Shown: positions 47,394 through 56,431, numbered from the stretch's first letter. The stretch: DNA of 64,000 nt from Betaproteobacteria bacterium GR16-43 (GCA_001953215.1 CP019169.1:2914001-2978000); one strand, 5' to 3'. Notes: generated by a model from the letters alone, not told the origin. Numbers and translations are program-made.

Positions 47394-47530
47394 CGATTGA
47401 ACCGCAGAGGACGCAGAGGACGCAGAGGAAAAGAAAAGCAAGGACGGGGTATGAGCATCATGGGGGTGGCGGAGTAAGTCACTGGATCAGGGTTTCCTCT
47501 GTGTCCTCTGCGTCCTCTGCGGTTCAATCG
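47394..47530. repeat. Periodic-arm hairpin, GCAGAGGAC type, copy 1
   Basis: Inverted repeat with 38 bp arms (47394-47431 and 47493-47530, one mismatch) and a 61 bp loop, in the ureA-ureB gap. Arms consist of a border CGATTGAACC and tandem 9 nt units GCAGAGGAC. A near copy is at 49460-49585. Confidence 0.87.
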
Positions 47531-47563
47531 CTTCTTGTGAATGTCTTTGCACGGCGCCAATCG

Positions 47564-47866
<303 letters not shown>

Positions 47867-47867
47867 G

Positions 47868-48713
47868 TCAGGTGCGCCAGATGCGCGGCTCGATGGCCTC
47901 GCGTTGCAGGACGGCGGGGCGCAGCACGCCCCAGAGCCGGGTGAACCATTCGCGGGCCGCATCGCTTCGCGTGCCGACGTAGCGGGCCACGAGGACGCCG
48001 GGCAGCCTCGTGATCGCGCCCGCGCCATGTGCGGCCGGTGCGACGTCACGACAGGCGGCGACGTGCTTCGCATCGAGTGCCTCGCAGGCCACGACGAACG
48101 TGGCGGAAATGGGGGCGCCCGCGAGTCCCGCCGGCGAATCGAGCAGGCGCCCACCGCCGTCGACGCGCAGGCGGTCGATGAAGATCGGCTTGCCGTCGCG
48201 CGTGATCTCGGTGGCGGCGAGGATTTCGCCGAGGTCGAAGCGCTCGCCCGATCCGGTGCGCCCGAGGCAGAGGATCTCCCAGCCGAGGTAGCGCGCCGCA
48301 CCGCTCAGGCCGACGATCGTGGTCATGCGCGCGAGGGCTCCGGAGAAGACGATGGTTTCCTGCGGCAGCCACTCGAGCGCGGCGCCGTCCGCGACGGTCC
48401 AATCGATGCGGCTGCTGGCGTGCGCGCCGGCGGAGCGATACCACTTGGTGGCACCCGGCGTGGTGAGGAGTGACTCGGCGCGCGGCCCGAGGTTCGCGGA
48501 GAGGTGCAGCTCGTCGCCGCCGGCGATGCCCGCGGGCGGATGCACGATGATGCCGTGGCAGACCGCGTCGCCTTCGGGGTAGAGCGCCTTCTGGAAGACG
48601 AGCGGACCGTCGTGGCGCCGCGTGGCGAGGACGGTGCGTTCGCCGCGGCGTTCGAGCCCGAGGGCCAGCTCGGCGCGCCAGGCTGCGGCAAGGACGGGTT
48701 CCGCGAGGAGCAT
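47868..48713 (-). CDS. ureD: Urease accessory protein UreD
   Basis: A 281-residue beta-helical scaffold protein: [33 protein letters not shown] and [19 protein letters not shown] are UreD signatures, and [15 protein letters not shown] follows. UreD binds apo-urease first and, with UreF and UreG, provides the path for nickel. I choose ATG 48713, eight bases after the urtE stop; a start at 48794 would overlap urtE. It is the first ure gene, directly behind the urea transporter genes. Confidence 0.92.
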   Translation of the reverse strand: MLLAEPVLAAAWRAELALGLERRGERTVLATRRHDGPLVFQKALYPEGDAVCHGIIVHPPAGIAGGDELHLSANLGPRAESLLTTPGATKWYRSAGAHASSRIDWTVADGAALEWLPQETIVFSGALARMTTIVGLSGAARYLGWEILCLGRTGSGERFDLGEILAATEITRDGKPIFIDRLRVDGGGRLLDSPAGLAGAPISATFVVACEALDAKHVAACRDVAPAAHGAGAITRLPGVLVARYVGTRSDAAREWFTRLWGVLRPAVLQREAIEPRIWRT

Positions 48714-48720
48714 GCCGCGA

Positions 48721-49413
48721 TCATACCGCCAGCAGGTCGCGCACTCCGTCTCGATCCATGTCGGGACCGGCCCCGCGCTTGACGATCTCGCCACGCTCCA
48801 TCACGAGATAGTGGTCGGCCAGCGAGCGCGCGAAATCGTAGTACTGCTCCACCAGCAGGATGGCCATCTCTCCGCTCGAGGCGAGCGTGCGGATGCAGCG
48901 TTCGATGTCCTTGATGATCGAGGGCTGGATGCCCTCGGTCGGCTCGTCCAGCACGAGCAGCTTCGGCCCCGCGGCAAGCGCGCGTCCGATGGCGAGCTGC
49001 TGCTGCTGGCCGCCCGAGAGGTCGCCGCCGCGCCGGCCCATCATCTGCTTCAACACCGGGAACATCTCGAAGATGAACGCGGGCACCTGGGCGCTGCCCG
49101 GCTTCGAGGCGAGGCCCATGCGCAGGTTCTCCTCGACCGTGAGGCGCGGGAAGATCTCGCGGCCCTGCGGCACGTAGCCGATGCCCGAGCGCACGCGCAG
49201 GTAGGGCGCGGCGTGCGTGATGTCGGTGTCGCCGAACTTCACGGTGCCCGTCGCGACGGGCACCACGCCCATGAGGCTTCGCAGCAGCGTGGACTTGCCG
49301 ACGCCGTTGCGGCCCAGGAGGGTGGTCACTTTTCCCGCGGGAATCTCGAACGAGAGATTTCGCAGGATGTGGCTGCCGCCGTAGTACTGGTTCAGTTCAG
49401 TGACCTTGAGCAT
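48721..49413 (-). CDS. urtE: Urea ABC transporter ATP-binding protein UrtE
   Basis: A 230-residue LivF-type ATPase: Walker A GRNGVGKST, signature DLSGGQQQQLAIGRAL, Walker B LLVLDEPTEGIQPSI, and the UrtE-typical opening LKVTELNQYYGGSHILRNLSF. It energises urea import together with UrtD. ureD begins 8 bp downstream, physically linking import and hydrolysis. A hairpin repeat separates it from urtD. Confidence 0.94.
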   Translation of the reverse strand: MLKVTELNQYYGGSHILRNLSFEIPAGKVTTLLGRNGVGKSTLLRSLMGVVPVATGTVKFGDTDITHAAPYLRVRSGIGYVPQGREIFPRLTVEENLRMGLASKPGSAQVPAFIFEMFPVLKQMMGRRGGDLSGGQQQQLAIGRALAAGPKLLVLDEPTEGIQPSIIKDIERCIRTLASSGEMAILLVEQYYDFARSLADHYLVMERGEIVKRGAGPDMDRDGVRDLLAV

Positions 49414-49459
49414 CGGAGTTCCCGTTCAAGTTCAAAGGCAAAGTCAAAGTCAAAAACGA

Positions 49460-49585
49460 TTGAACCGCAGAGGACGCAGAGGACGCAGAGAAAAGCAGAC
49501 GAGATGATCCACTCATGCACTTCCTTCCTGACCAGCCTATGCCTTTGCTTTCCTCTGCGCCCTCTGCGTCCTCTGCGGTTCAATG
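49460..49585. repeat. Periodic-arm hairpin, GCAGAGGAC type, copy 2
   Basis: Inverted repeat with 39 bp arms (49460-49498 and 49547-49585, two mismatches) and a 48 bp loop in the urtD-urtE gap. The arms are almost identical to those at 47394-47530 while the loop is unrelated. A purine-rich tract with repeated AAAGTC/AAAGGC precedes it (49428-49458). Confidence 0.87.
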
Positions 49586-49598
49586 TCTTTTCTACAAG

Positions 49599-50507
49599 TC
49601 ATCGACCCAGGTAAACCTCGACGACCCTGGGATCCGCTTGCACTTCCGCCAGGCTTCCCTCCGCCAGCACGGATCCTTCGTGCAGGACCGTGACCTTCTT
49701 CGCGATGGTCTCGACGAACTTCATGTCGTGCTCCACCACCACCAGCGAATGCGTTCCCGCGAGGGAAAGAAACAGTTCGGCCGTGCGTTCGGTCTCGTCA
49801 TCGCTCATGCCCGCCACCGGCTCGTCGAGCAGCAGCAGCTTCGGCTCCTGCATGAGCAGCATCCCGATCTCCAGCCACTGCTTCTGGCCATGGGAGAGCA
49901 GGCCGGCCTGGCGGTCCGCGGCGTCGGTGAGCCGGATCTGCGCGAGCGTGGTGGCGATGCGGTCGCGCTCCTCGGAGCTGAGCCGCGCGAAGAGGGTCTT
50001 TCGCACGCGCTTGTCGGCCTTCATCGAGAGCTCGAGGTTCTCGAACACGGTGTGGCGCTCGAAGATCGTCGGCTTCTGGAACTTGCGGCCGATGCCCGCG
50101 TGGGCGATCTGGTTCTCGGTGAGGCGCGTGAGGTCGATGGTCTGGCCGAAGTACGCGGTGCCGGTATCGGGCCGCGTCTTGCCGGTGATCACGTCCATCA
50201 TCGTCGTCTTGCCCGCGCCATTGGGGCCGATCACGCAGCGCAACTCGCCCGCGTCGATGGTGAGCGTGAGTGCGTTCAGCGCGCGGAAGCCGTCGAAGCT
50301 CACCGTGATGCCGTCGAGATACAGGACCGGGCCGTGGCGGACGTCGAGCGTGCCGTCGACGACGCTCCCGAAGCTCGCGTCGCTGGAAGGCTGCGCGGCG
50401 GCCGTCGCGGCGGCGACGGCCTCGGGGCTGCGCGCCGGCGGCCACCACGGCCAGGGCCGGGGCGCGTCGCGGTCCACGGGGGGCACGGGCGGCGCGTCGC
50501 GTTTCAT
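49599..50507 (-). CDS. urtD: Urea ABC transporter ATP-binding protein UrtD
   Basis: A 302-residue LivG-type ATPase with Walker A GPNGAGKTT, signature LLSHGQKQWLEIGMLL (SHGQ variant typical of UrtD) and Walker B LLLDEPVAGMSDDE. The first ~55 residues are an extra Pro/Ala-rich extension (RPWPWWPPARSPEAVAAATAAAQ) not present in typical UrtD of ~250 residues. The ATG overlaps the urtC stop (ATGA), which supports the long form; an internal start near VLYLDGITVSFDGF would give the usual length. Confidence 0.92.
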   Translation of the reverse strand: MKRDAPPVPPVDRDAPRPWPWWPPARSPEAVAAATAAAQPSSDASFGSVVDGTLDVRHGPVLYLDGITVSFDGFRALNALTLTIDAGELRCVIGPNGAGKTTMMDVITGKTRPDTGTAYFGQTIDLTRLTENQIAHAGIGRKFQKPTIFERHTVFENLELSMKADKRVRKTLFARLSSEERDRIATTLAQIRLTDAADRQAGLLSHGQKQWLEIGMLLMQEPKLLLLDEPVAGMSDDETERTAELFLSLAGTHSLVVVEHDMKFVETIAKKVTVLHEGSVLAEGSLAEVQADPRVVEVYLGR

Positions 50508-51583
50508 GGCGACTTGCGCTTCCACTTGTCGAGCAGGCCGGCCACGCCCGCCGGCAGGAACAGCGTGACGAGGATGAACACGAGTCCGAGCAGGTACAGC
50601 CAGAATTCGGGGAAGTACTGGGTGAAGACGCTCTTCCCGCCGTTCACCAGGAATGCTCCGAGGATCGGCCCCGCCAGCGTGCCGCGCCCGCCGACGGCGA
50701 CCCAGATCGCGATCTCGATCGAGTTGGCCGGCGACATCTCGCTCGGGTTGATGATGCCCACCTGCGGCACGTAGAGCGCGCCGGCGATGGCGCAGAGCAC
50801 CGCCGAGAGCGTCCACACGAAGAGCTTGTAGTGCACGGTGTCGTAGCCGCAGAACATGACGCGCGTTTCCGCGTCGCGGATGGCCGAGAGCACGCGCCCG
50901 AACTTCGAGGTCACGATGAAGCGCCCGAGCAGCAGCGTGCCGATCAGCGCCGCTCCCGTGATCGCGAAGAGCGCCATGCGCGTCTCGGGCGTGGTGATGG
51001 GAATGTCGAGGATGCGCTTGAAGTCGGTGAAGCCGTTGTTGCCGCCGAAGCCGGTGTTGTTGCGGAAGAAGAGCAGCATCGCGGCGAAGGTGAGGGCCTG
51101 CGTGATGATCGAGAAGTACACGCCCTTCACGCGCGAGCGGAAGGCGAAGTAGCCGAAGACGAACGCGAGCAGGCCCGGCACCACGAGCACCAGGAACACG
51201 GCCCACCAGAAGTGCTCGGAGCCGGTCCAGTGCCATGGGAAGGTCTTCCAGTCGAGGAACACCATGAAGTCCGGCATGTTCATGCGGTACTGGCCGTCGG
51301 CGCCGATCTGGCGCATGAGGTACATGCCGAAGGCGTAGCCACCGAGCGCGAAGAAGAGGCCGTGGCCGAGCGAGAGGATGCCGGCGTAACCCCAGATGAG
51401 ATCCATCGCGACGGCCACGATCGCGTAGCACATGATCTTGCCGAAGAGCGTGACCCAGAACGCCGAGAGGTGGAACGCGCTGGTCTCCGGCACCACGAGG
51501 TTCAGGACCGGGAAGACGGCGAAGACCACCACCGCGCACGCGATCAGCATGGTCCAGCCGCGGGGCGTGAAGTAGCGCGTCAC
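50504..51583 (-). CDS. urtC: Urea ABC transporter permease UrtC
   Basis: A 359-residue LivM-type permease with about ten membrane helices. Family segments: MDLIWGYAGILSLGHGLFFALGGYAFGMYLM, and the cytosolic EAA-like loop SAIRDAETRVMFCGYDTVHYKLFVW that contacts the ATPase. A soluble insert between helices (~105-130, MPDFMVFLDWKTFPWHW) is typical of UrtC. The GTG start overlaps the urtB stop by GTGA. Confidence 0.93.
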   Translation of the reverse strand: MTRYFTPRGWTMLIACAVVVFAVFPVLNLVVPETSAFHLSAFWVTLFGKIMCYAIVAVAMDLIWGYAGILSLGHGLFFALGGYAFGMYLMRQIGADGQYRMNMPDFMVFLDWKTFPWHWTGSEHFWWAVFLVLVVPGLLAFVFGYFAFRSRVKGVYFSIITQALTFAAMLLFFRNNTGFGGNNGFTDFKRILDIPITTPETRMALFAITGAALIGTLLLGRFIVTSKFGRVLSAIRDAETRVMFCGYDTVHYKLFVWTLSAVLCAIAGALYVPQVGIINPSEMSPANSIEIAIWVAVGGRGTLAGPILGAFLVNGGKSVFTQYFPEFWLYLLGLVFILVTLFLPAGVAGLLDKWKRKSP

Positions 51584-53082
51584 GATTCCACCGAGCGGCC
51601 CTTCATCGCGAAGAGGCCCTGCGGCCGCTTCTGGATGAACAGGATGATGAACACCAGCACCACGATCTTCGCGATGACCGCGCCCGCCCAGGTCTCGAGC
51701 AGCTTGTTCATGATGCCCAGCCCGAGCGCGGCGAGCACCGTGCCGGCCAGTTGTCCCACGCCGCCCAGCACCACGACCAGGAAAGAATCGACGATGTACG
51801 ACTGGCCGAGGTCGGGCCCGACGTTGCCGATCTGCGAGAGCGCGCAGCCGGCCAGCCCCGCGAGGCCGGAGCCCAGCCCGAAGGCCCAGAGGTCGACGCG
51901 CGCAGTGGGAACGCCCACGCACGAAGCCATCGCGCGGTTCTGGGTGACGCCGCGGACGAACAGGCCCAGGCGGGTCTTCGCGAGCAGCAGGCCGATGCCC
52001 GCGAGCACCGCGACGGCGAACGCGATGATCACGATGCGGCTGTAGGGCAGCACGACGCCGGACAGGATCTCCAGGCCGCCCGACATCCAAGACGGATTCT
52101 CGACCTGCACGTTCTGTGCACCGAAGATCGTGCGCACGGTCTGGATGAGCATGAGCGAGATGCCCCAGGTCGCGAGCAGCGTCTCCAGCGGGCGCCCGTA
52201 GAGGAAGCGCACCACGCACCGCTCGAGGGCCATGCCGACCAGCATCGAGGCGAGGAAAGCGGAAGGGACCGCGAACAGGAGGTAGGCGTCGAATGCGCCG
52301 GGAAAGTGCGCGCGGAAGAGGTTCTGCACCAGGTAGGTGGTGTAGGCGCCGATCATGATCAGCTCGCCGTGGGCCATGTTGATGACCCCCATCAGCCCGT
52401 AGGTGATGGCGAGGCCCAGCGCGGCGAGCAGCAGGATCGAGCCCAGCGAGATGCCGGCGAACAGCAGGCCCGCGCGTTCGGCCCAGGCGAGGCGGCCTTC
52501 GACTTCCTTCAGGGCGCGCTGCGCCGCCGCGCGAATCTCGAGGTCGGGTTCGTCCTTCAGTTCCGTGAGCAGCGCGCGCGAGGTGGGGCTGTTCGACGAC
52601 CCGAGGGTCTTGATGGCCGCGAGGCGCTCGGCCTTGTCGCCGGCGCGGATGCCGAGCGACGCGGCGATCGACGCCAGCAGGCCCTGGATCTCGGCATCCT
52701 TCTCGACGGCGAGCGCCTTCCGGACGGCGGGGAGCACCGAAGGTTCGGCGCCGTTGGACAACTCCTTGGCGGCGGCGAGGCGCGTGTCGTGGTCGGGATC
52801 GACCAGCTTCAGGGCGGCGATGGCGCCGTCGATCTCCTTGCGCAACCGGTTGTTGACCGTGACTTCGACGGGCTTGCCGTCGACCGTGACCGTGCCCTCG
52901 GCGAGGGCCTTGAGAAAGGGGATGTCCTTCGGATCCGCCGCGGCGACGATCTTCGCGAGGACGGCGACCTTCTCGTCGTTGTCGCCCGCGGCGATGCGCT
53001 GCGCCAGCGCGGGCTCGACCGCGTGGACGGGCGAGGCCAGCACGACGCACAGCAACGCGAGGCCCTGCAGCAATGCGCGCAT
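51580..53082 (-). CDS. urtB: Urea ABC transporter permease UrtB with exported N-terminal HEAT-like domain
   Basis: A 500-residue LivH-type permease. A signal peptide (to ~residue 21, SPVHAVE) is followed by a ~180-residue periplasmic helical domain with HEAT-like repeats (KVAVLAKIVAAADPKDIPFL, RLAAAKELSNGAEPSVLPAVRKAL, RLAAIKTLGSSNSPTSRALL), then eight or so membrane helices beginning GLLFAGISLGSILLLAALGLA. YGLMGVINMAHGELIMIGAY and the loop AMASCVGVPTARVDLWAFG are permease signatures. The extra domain is usual in many proteobacterial UrtB proteins and may dock UrtA. Confidence 0.93.
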   Translation of the reverse strand: MRALLQGLALLCVVLASPVHAVEPALAQRIAAGDNDEKVAVLAKIVAAADPKDIPFLKALAEGTVTVDGKPVEVTVNNRLRKEIDGAIAALKLVDPDHDTRLAAAKELSNGAEPSVLPAVRKALAVEKDAEIQGLLASIAASLGIRAGDKAERLAAIKTLGSSNSPTSRALLTELKDEPDLEIRAAAQRALKEVEGRLAWAERAGLLFAGISLGSILLLAALGLAITYGLMGVINMAHGELIMIGAYTTYLVQNLFRAHFPGAFDAYLLFAVPSAFLASMLVGMALERCVVRFLYGRPLETLLATWGISLMLIQTVRTIFGAQNVQVENPSWMSGGLEILSGVVLPYSRIVIIAFAVAVLAGIGLLLAKTRLGLFVRGVTQNRAMASCVGVPTARVDLWAFGLGSGLAGLAGCALSQIGNVGPDLGQSYIVDSFLVVVLGGVGQLAGTVLAALGLGIMNKLLETWAGAVIAKIVVLVFIILFIQKRPQGLFAMKGRSVES

Positions 53083-53118
53083 GGAGCGGGGTGTTTCCTT
53101 CAGCGAGAGGGTGAAAGC

Positions 53119-53144
53119 CCGGGCGGCGTACGTGCGCCGCCCGG
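53119..53144 (-). terminator. Intercistronic GC-rich stem-loop between urtA and urtB
   Basis: Perfect 10 bp stem CCGGGCGGCG / CGCCGCCCGG with a 6 nt loop, 11 bp after the urtA stop and without a T run. It probably protects the urtA message from 3' decay or attenuates read-through, raising binding protein over permease. Confidence 0.6.
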
Positions 53145-53155
53145 TGCGGGTTGCG

Positions 53156-54457
53156 TTACTTCTTCGGCGCGGCCGGCGCGGCGATGACCGTCTTGCCTTC
53201 CGGCTCGTCCTTCTTCTTGTCGTTGCCGGCGATGAACGGGCTCCACGGCTGGGCTTTCACCGGGCCGGGCGTCTTCCACACGACGTTGAACTGGCCGTCG
53301 GCCTTGATCTCGCCGATGAACACCGCCTTGTGCAGGTGGTGGTTCTTCTCGTCCATCTTCGACGTGATGCCCGAGGGCGCCTTGAACGTCTGGCCGGCCA
53401 TGGCGGCGATCACCTTGTCCGTGTCGAACGACTTGGCTTTCTCGACCGCCTGCTTCCACATGTAGACGCCGATGTACGTCGCTTCCATCGGGTCGTTGGT
53501 GAGCGGCTTGTCGGCGCCCGGCAGTTTCTTGGCCTTGGCGTACGCGGCCCACTTGGCCTTGAACGAATCGTTCTCCGGTCCCTTGATCGACATGAAGTAG
53601 TTCCACGCCGCGAGGTGGCCCACGAGCGGCTTCGTATCGACGCCGCGCAGTTCCTCTTCACCCACGGAGAACGCGACCACCGGCACATCCGTCGCCTTCA
53701 GGCCCTGGTTGCCCAGTTCCTTGTAGAACGGGACGTTCGAATCGCCGTTGATCGTCGACACGACGGCGGTCTTCTTGCCCTCGGACGAGAACTTCTTGAT
53801 CTTCGCGATGATCGTCTGGTAGTCGGAGTGCCCGAACGGCGTGTACTCCTCCATGATGTCGGCCTCGGCCACGCCCTTGGACTTCAGGAACGCGCGCAGG
53901 ATCTTGTTCGTCGTGCGCGGGTACACGTAGTCGGTGCCGAGCAGCACCCAGCGCTTCGCACCGCCGCCGTCCTTGCTCATCAGGTACTCGACCGCCGGGA
54001 TGGCCTGCTGGTTCGGCGCGGCGCCGGTGTAGAACACGTTCTTCGAGAGCTCTTCACCTTCATATTGCACGGGGTAGAAGAGCAGGCCGTTCAGCTCCTC
54101 GAACACCGGGAGCACGGACTTGCGCGAGACCGAGGTCCAGCAGCCGAAGGTCACGACGACCTTGTCCTGCGAGATGAGCTGGCGCGCCTTCTCGGCGAAC
54201 AGCGGCCAGTTGGAAGCGGGGTCCACCACGTCGGCTTCGAGCTTCTTGCCGAGCACGCCGCCCTTGGCGTTGATCTCTTCGATCGCCATCAGGGCGACGT
54301 CCTTCAGCACGGTTTCGCTGATGGCCATCGTGCCGGAGAGCGAGTGCAGGACACCGACCTTCACGGTGCCGCCGGTTTGGGCATACGCGGTGCCCAGGGC
54401 CGCCGACGCGGCAAGCGCGACGGAGACCAGCGTGGTCAGGAACTTGCGGCGCAGCAT
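53156..54457 (-). CDS. urtA: Urea ABC transporter substrate-binding protein UrtA
   Basis: A 433-residue periplasmic binding protein. The signal peptide ends near TAYAQ (residue 27; RRKF in the N-region). UrtA-specific segments follow: VKVGVLHSLSGTMAISE, VVVTFGCWTSVSRKSVLPVFEELNGLLFYPVQYEG, GAAPNQQAIPAVEYL and LGTDYVYPRTTNKI. It captures urea for UrtBCDE. The start follows AAGGGG. It is the first gene behind a sigma54-type promoter at 54505-54520. Confidence 0.95.
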   Translation of the reverse strand: MLRRKFLTTLVSVALAASAALGTAYAQTGGTVKVGVLHSLSGTMAISETVLKDVALMAIEEINAKGGVLGKKLEADVVDPASNWPLFAEKARQLISQDKVVVTFGCWTSVSRKSVLPVFEELNGLLFYPVQYEGEELSKNVFYTGAAPNQQAIPAVEYLMSKDGGGAKRWVLLGTDYVYPRTTNKILRAFLKSKGVAEADIMEEYTPFGHSDYQTIIAKIKKFSSEGKKTAVVSTINGDSNVPFYKELGNQGLKATDVPVVAFSVGEEELRGVDTKPLVGHLAAWNYFMSIKGPENDSFKAKWAAYAKAKKLPGADKPLTNDPMEATYIGVYMWKQAVEKAKSFDTDKVIAAMAGQTFKAPSGITSKMDEKNHHLHKAVFIGEIKADGQFNVVWKTPGPVKAQPWSPFIAGNDKKKDEPEGKTVIAAPAAPKK

Positions 54458-54504
54458 TGGTTTTTCCCCTTTTGAGTGATGAGCAGGACTGCCGGACTGC
54501 TTTG

Positions 54505-54520
54505 AGCAGCATTCGTGCCA
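54505..54520 (-). promoter_or_regulatory. Sigma54 (RpoN) promoter of the urt-ure operon
   Basis: On the minus strand TGGCACGAATGCTGCT matches TGGCACG-N4-TTGC with one substitution (C for the first T); the essential GG and GC pairs have correct spacing. The predicted start is ~37 bp before urtA. This indicates nitrogen-limitation control, presumably by NtrC. Confidence 0.75.
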
Positions 54521-54556
54521 GCGGGGAAGGGCAAAGGCGAAAGGCAAAAGGCGAAA

Positions 54557-54696
54557 GGCGTCCTCCGCAGATAAACGCGGATAAACGCCGATGACCCCCT
54601 CAAGCAAACAGAAAAAGCTTCAGGGTTTAACCCAGAGTCTTGTTCTTGCTGGAGGAGTTCATCTGCGTTTATCTGCGTTTATCTGCGGAGGACGCC
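54557..54696. repeat. Periodic-arm hairpin, GCRGATAAAC type
   Basis: Inverted repeat with 37 bp arms (54557-54593 and 54660-54696, two mismatches) and a 66 bp loop, in the 310 bp gap upstream of urtA. Arms consist of border GGCGTCCTCC plus three 10 nt units such as GCAGATAAAC. A purine tract of AAAGGCG repeats lies next to it (54531-54557). Nothing else is seen in the gap besides the sigma54 site. Confidence 0.85.
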
Positions 54697-54767
54697 CTTT
54701 GCCTTCCGCGCAGCAGGAAATGTGCATGCACCAATGTGATGCCATGCCGTTCCGTTTTGGTGCGGCG

Positions 54768-55571
54768 CTACTCGTTGGTGCTCGAAGTCCCGTGGGCGCG
54801 GGCCGTGCGCACGTGCAGGTCGCGCAGCGTGACGAGCTCGAGCTGCGTCGGAGGCGCGATCGCGGCCACCTGGTTCGCGACCTTGAGCGGCCACCCCGTC
54901 ATGGCACGCGCCTGCTCCTCGGTGACGCCGGGATGCAGCGCCGCGAGCACGAGTTCCTTCGTGACGGGATCGGGAACCAGCACGCCGTGGTCGGTGATGA
55001 CCGCGGTCGGGCCCGCGCCACGCGCGCCGGAGCGTTGGCGCGAGTCGCCGCCCTCGTAGTGGCCGACCGAGGTGAGGAAGTCCAGCTTCTCGACGAAGGT
55101 GCGCGGGCTCTGCTTGATGATGATCCACGTCTCCTTCGCGTTCGACGCGATCTCCGGCGCGCCGCCCGCGCCCGGCAGCCGCACCTTCGGCTTCGCGTAG
55201 TCGTCGCCGATGATGGTGGAGTTGATGTTGCCGAACTTGTCGATCTGCGCGGCGCCGAGGAAGCCCACGTCCACGCGCCCGCCCTGCAGCCAGTAGCGGA
55301 AGATCTCGGGCACGGAGACCACCGTATCCGCGTACTCCGCGAGCTCGCCGTCGCCGATCGACAGCGGCAGCACGTCCGGCTTCGCGCCGATGGTGCCCGA
55401 CTCGTAGATCAGCACGACTTCGGGTGCGTGCGTGAGGCGCGCGAGGTTCGCGGCGGCGGAGGGCAGGCCGATGCCGACGAAGCACACCGTCCCGTTCGAG
55501 AGCCGCCGCGCGGCCTCGATGGTCATGATCTCGGAGGGCGTGTAGCCCGGGTGGCTCATGGACAGGCTCAT
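54768..55571 (-). CDS. pcaJ: 3-oxoadipate CoA-transferase subunit B (PcaJ)
   Basis: A 267-residue family I CoA-transferase beta subunit. CFVGIGLPSAAANLARL and LIYESGTIGAKPD contain the catalytic Glu region (YESG), and GGRVDVGFLGAAQIDKFGNINST is a subunit B signature. With PcaI it transfers CoA from succinyl-CoA to 3-oxoadipate. At the amino-acid level it also resembles glutaconate/other CoA-transferases, but the pca neighbours settle the role. It overlaps pcaI by 4 bp (ATGA) and is the last gene of the leftward pca operon. Confidence 0.88.
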   Translation of the reverse strand: MSLSMSHPGYTPSEIMTIEAARRLSNGTVCFVGIGLPSAAANLARLTHAPEVVLIYESGTIGAKPDVLPLSIGDGELAEYADTVVSVPEIFRYWLQGGRVDVGFLGAAQIDKFGNINSTIIGDDYAKPKVRLPGAGGAPEIASNAKETWIIIKQSPRTFVEKLDFLTSVGHYEGGDSRQRSGARGAGPTAVITDHGVLVPDPVTKELVLAALHPGVTEEQARAMTGWPLKVANQVAAIAPPTQLELVTLRDLHVRTARAHGTSSTNE

Positions 55572-56416
55572 CGGATCCCCGCGTAGGCCAGGAACTGCGC
55601 GTGATTGGGCGTGCCGAGCACGTGAGCCTTCATCCATTCGAGGAAGCGCTCGCGTTCCTTCGAGATGCCGTCCCACTCCTTGCAGAAGGCGTTGTCGCGC
55701 TCGTAGTAGCCGTGCGCGTAGCTCGGGTGCGCGCCCATCGGGACCTCGCAGATCGCGTCGAGCACCCAATGGGGCAGCACGCACGCGTTCATCGGCGCTT
55801 CCAGGTCGTCGACGATTTCCTCGACGGTGACGATCGCGGCCTTCGCGGCGAGGACGGCTTCCTTCTGGATGCCGACGATGCCGTGCACGAGCACGTTGCC
55901 CTTGCGATCGGCCTTCTGCGCGTGGATCACCGTGACGTCGGGATTGATGGCGGGCGTGGCCGCGAGGACCTCGCCCGTGAACGGGCAGGTGATCGTCTTG
56001 ATCTCCGGGTTGTGCTTCGGGAGGTCCGAGCCCACGTAGCCGCGCAGCACCGAGAACGGCAGGCCCGAGGCTCCGGCCTGGTAGCGGCCCGCCATGTCGG
56101 CGTGGCTGTGCTCCGAGATCGCGACCGCGTTGGGCCATCCGTTCTGGATCGCGTCGCGGAAGCGGTGCAGCGAACCGACGCCCGGGTTCCCGCCCCACGA
56201 GAAGATCACCTTCTTCGCGCAGCCCATGCCGATCATCTGGTCGTAGACGATGTCGGGCGTCATGCGCACGAGCGTGAGGTCGCGGCGCTTCTGGCGGATG
56301 ATCTCGTGGCCCGCCGCGGTGGGAATGAGATGCGTGAAGCCCTCGAGCGCGACCGTCTGCCCATCCTTCACGAGGCGGCGCACGGCGTCGGCGAGCGGCA
56401 TGATCTTGTCGGTCAT
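55568..56416 (-). CDS. pcaI: 3-oxoadipate CoA-transferase subunit A (PcaI)
   Basis: A 282-residue alpha subunit with VALEGFTHLIPTAAGHEIIRQ, KKVIFSWGGNPGVGSLHRFRDAI and AQKADRKGNVLVHG. It is longer than the ~230-residue Pseudomonas PcaI and resembles the betaproteobacterial CoA-transferase type. It acts with PcaJ in the cytosol on 3-oxoadipate. The start is 15 bp after the pcaD stop. Confidence 0.87.
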   Translation of the reverse strand: MTDKIMPLADAVRRLVKDGQTVALEGFTHLIPTAAGHEIIRQKRRDLTLVRMTPDIVYDQMIGMGCAKKVIFSWGGNPGVGSLHRFRDAIQNGWPNAVAISEHSHADMAGRYQAGASGLPFSVLRGYVGSDLPKHNPEIKTITCPFTGEVLAATPAINPDVTVIHAQKADRKGNVLVHGIVGIQKEAVLAAKAAIVTVEEIVDDLEAPMNACVLPHWVLDAICEVPMGAHPSYAHGYYERDNAFCKEWDGISKERERFLEWMKAHVLGTPNHAQFLAYAGIR

Positions 56417-56431
56417 CGGTCGGTTCCTGCT

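Noticed and set aside
47373..47441. ATG start of ureB at 47441.
   Set aside because: The extra residues ([12 protein letters not shown]) are translated periodic repeat; the family N-terminus starts at GTG 47372.
48714..48794. ureD starting at ATG 48794 inside urtE.
   Set aside because: The extension is antisense-free but overlaps urtE fully and does not resemble Ure[13 protein letters not shown] at 48713 is a normal start.
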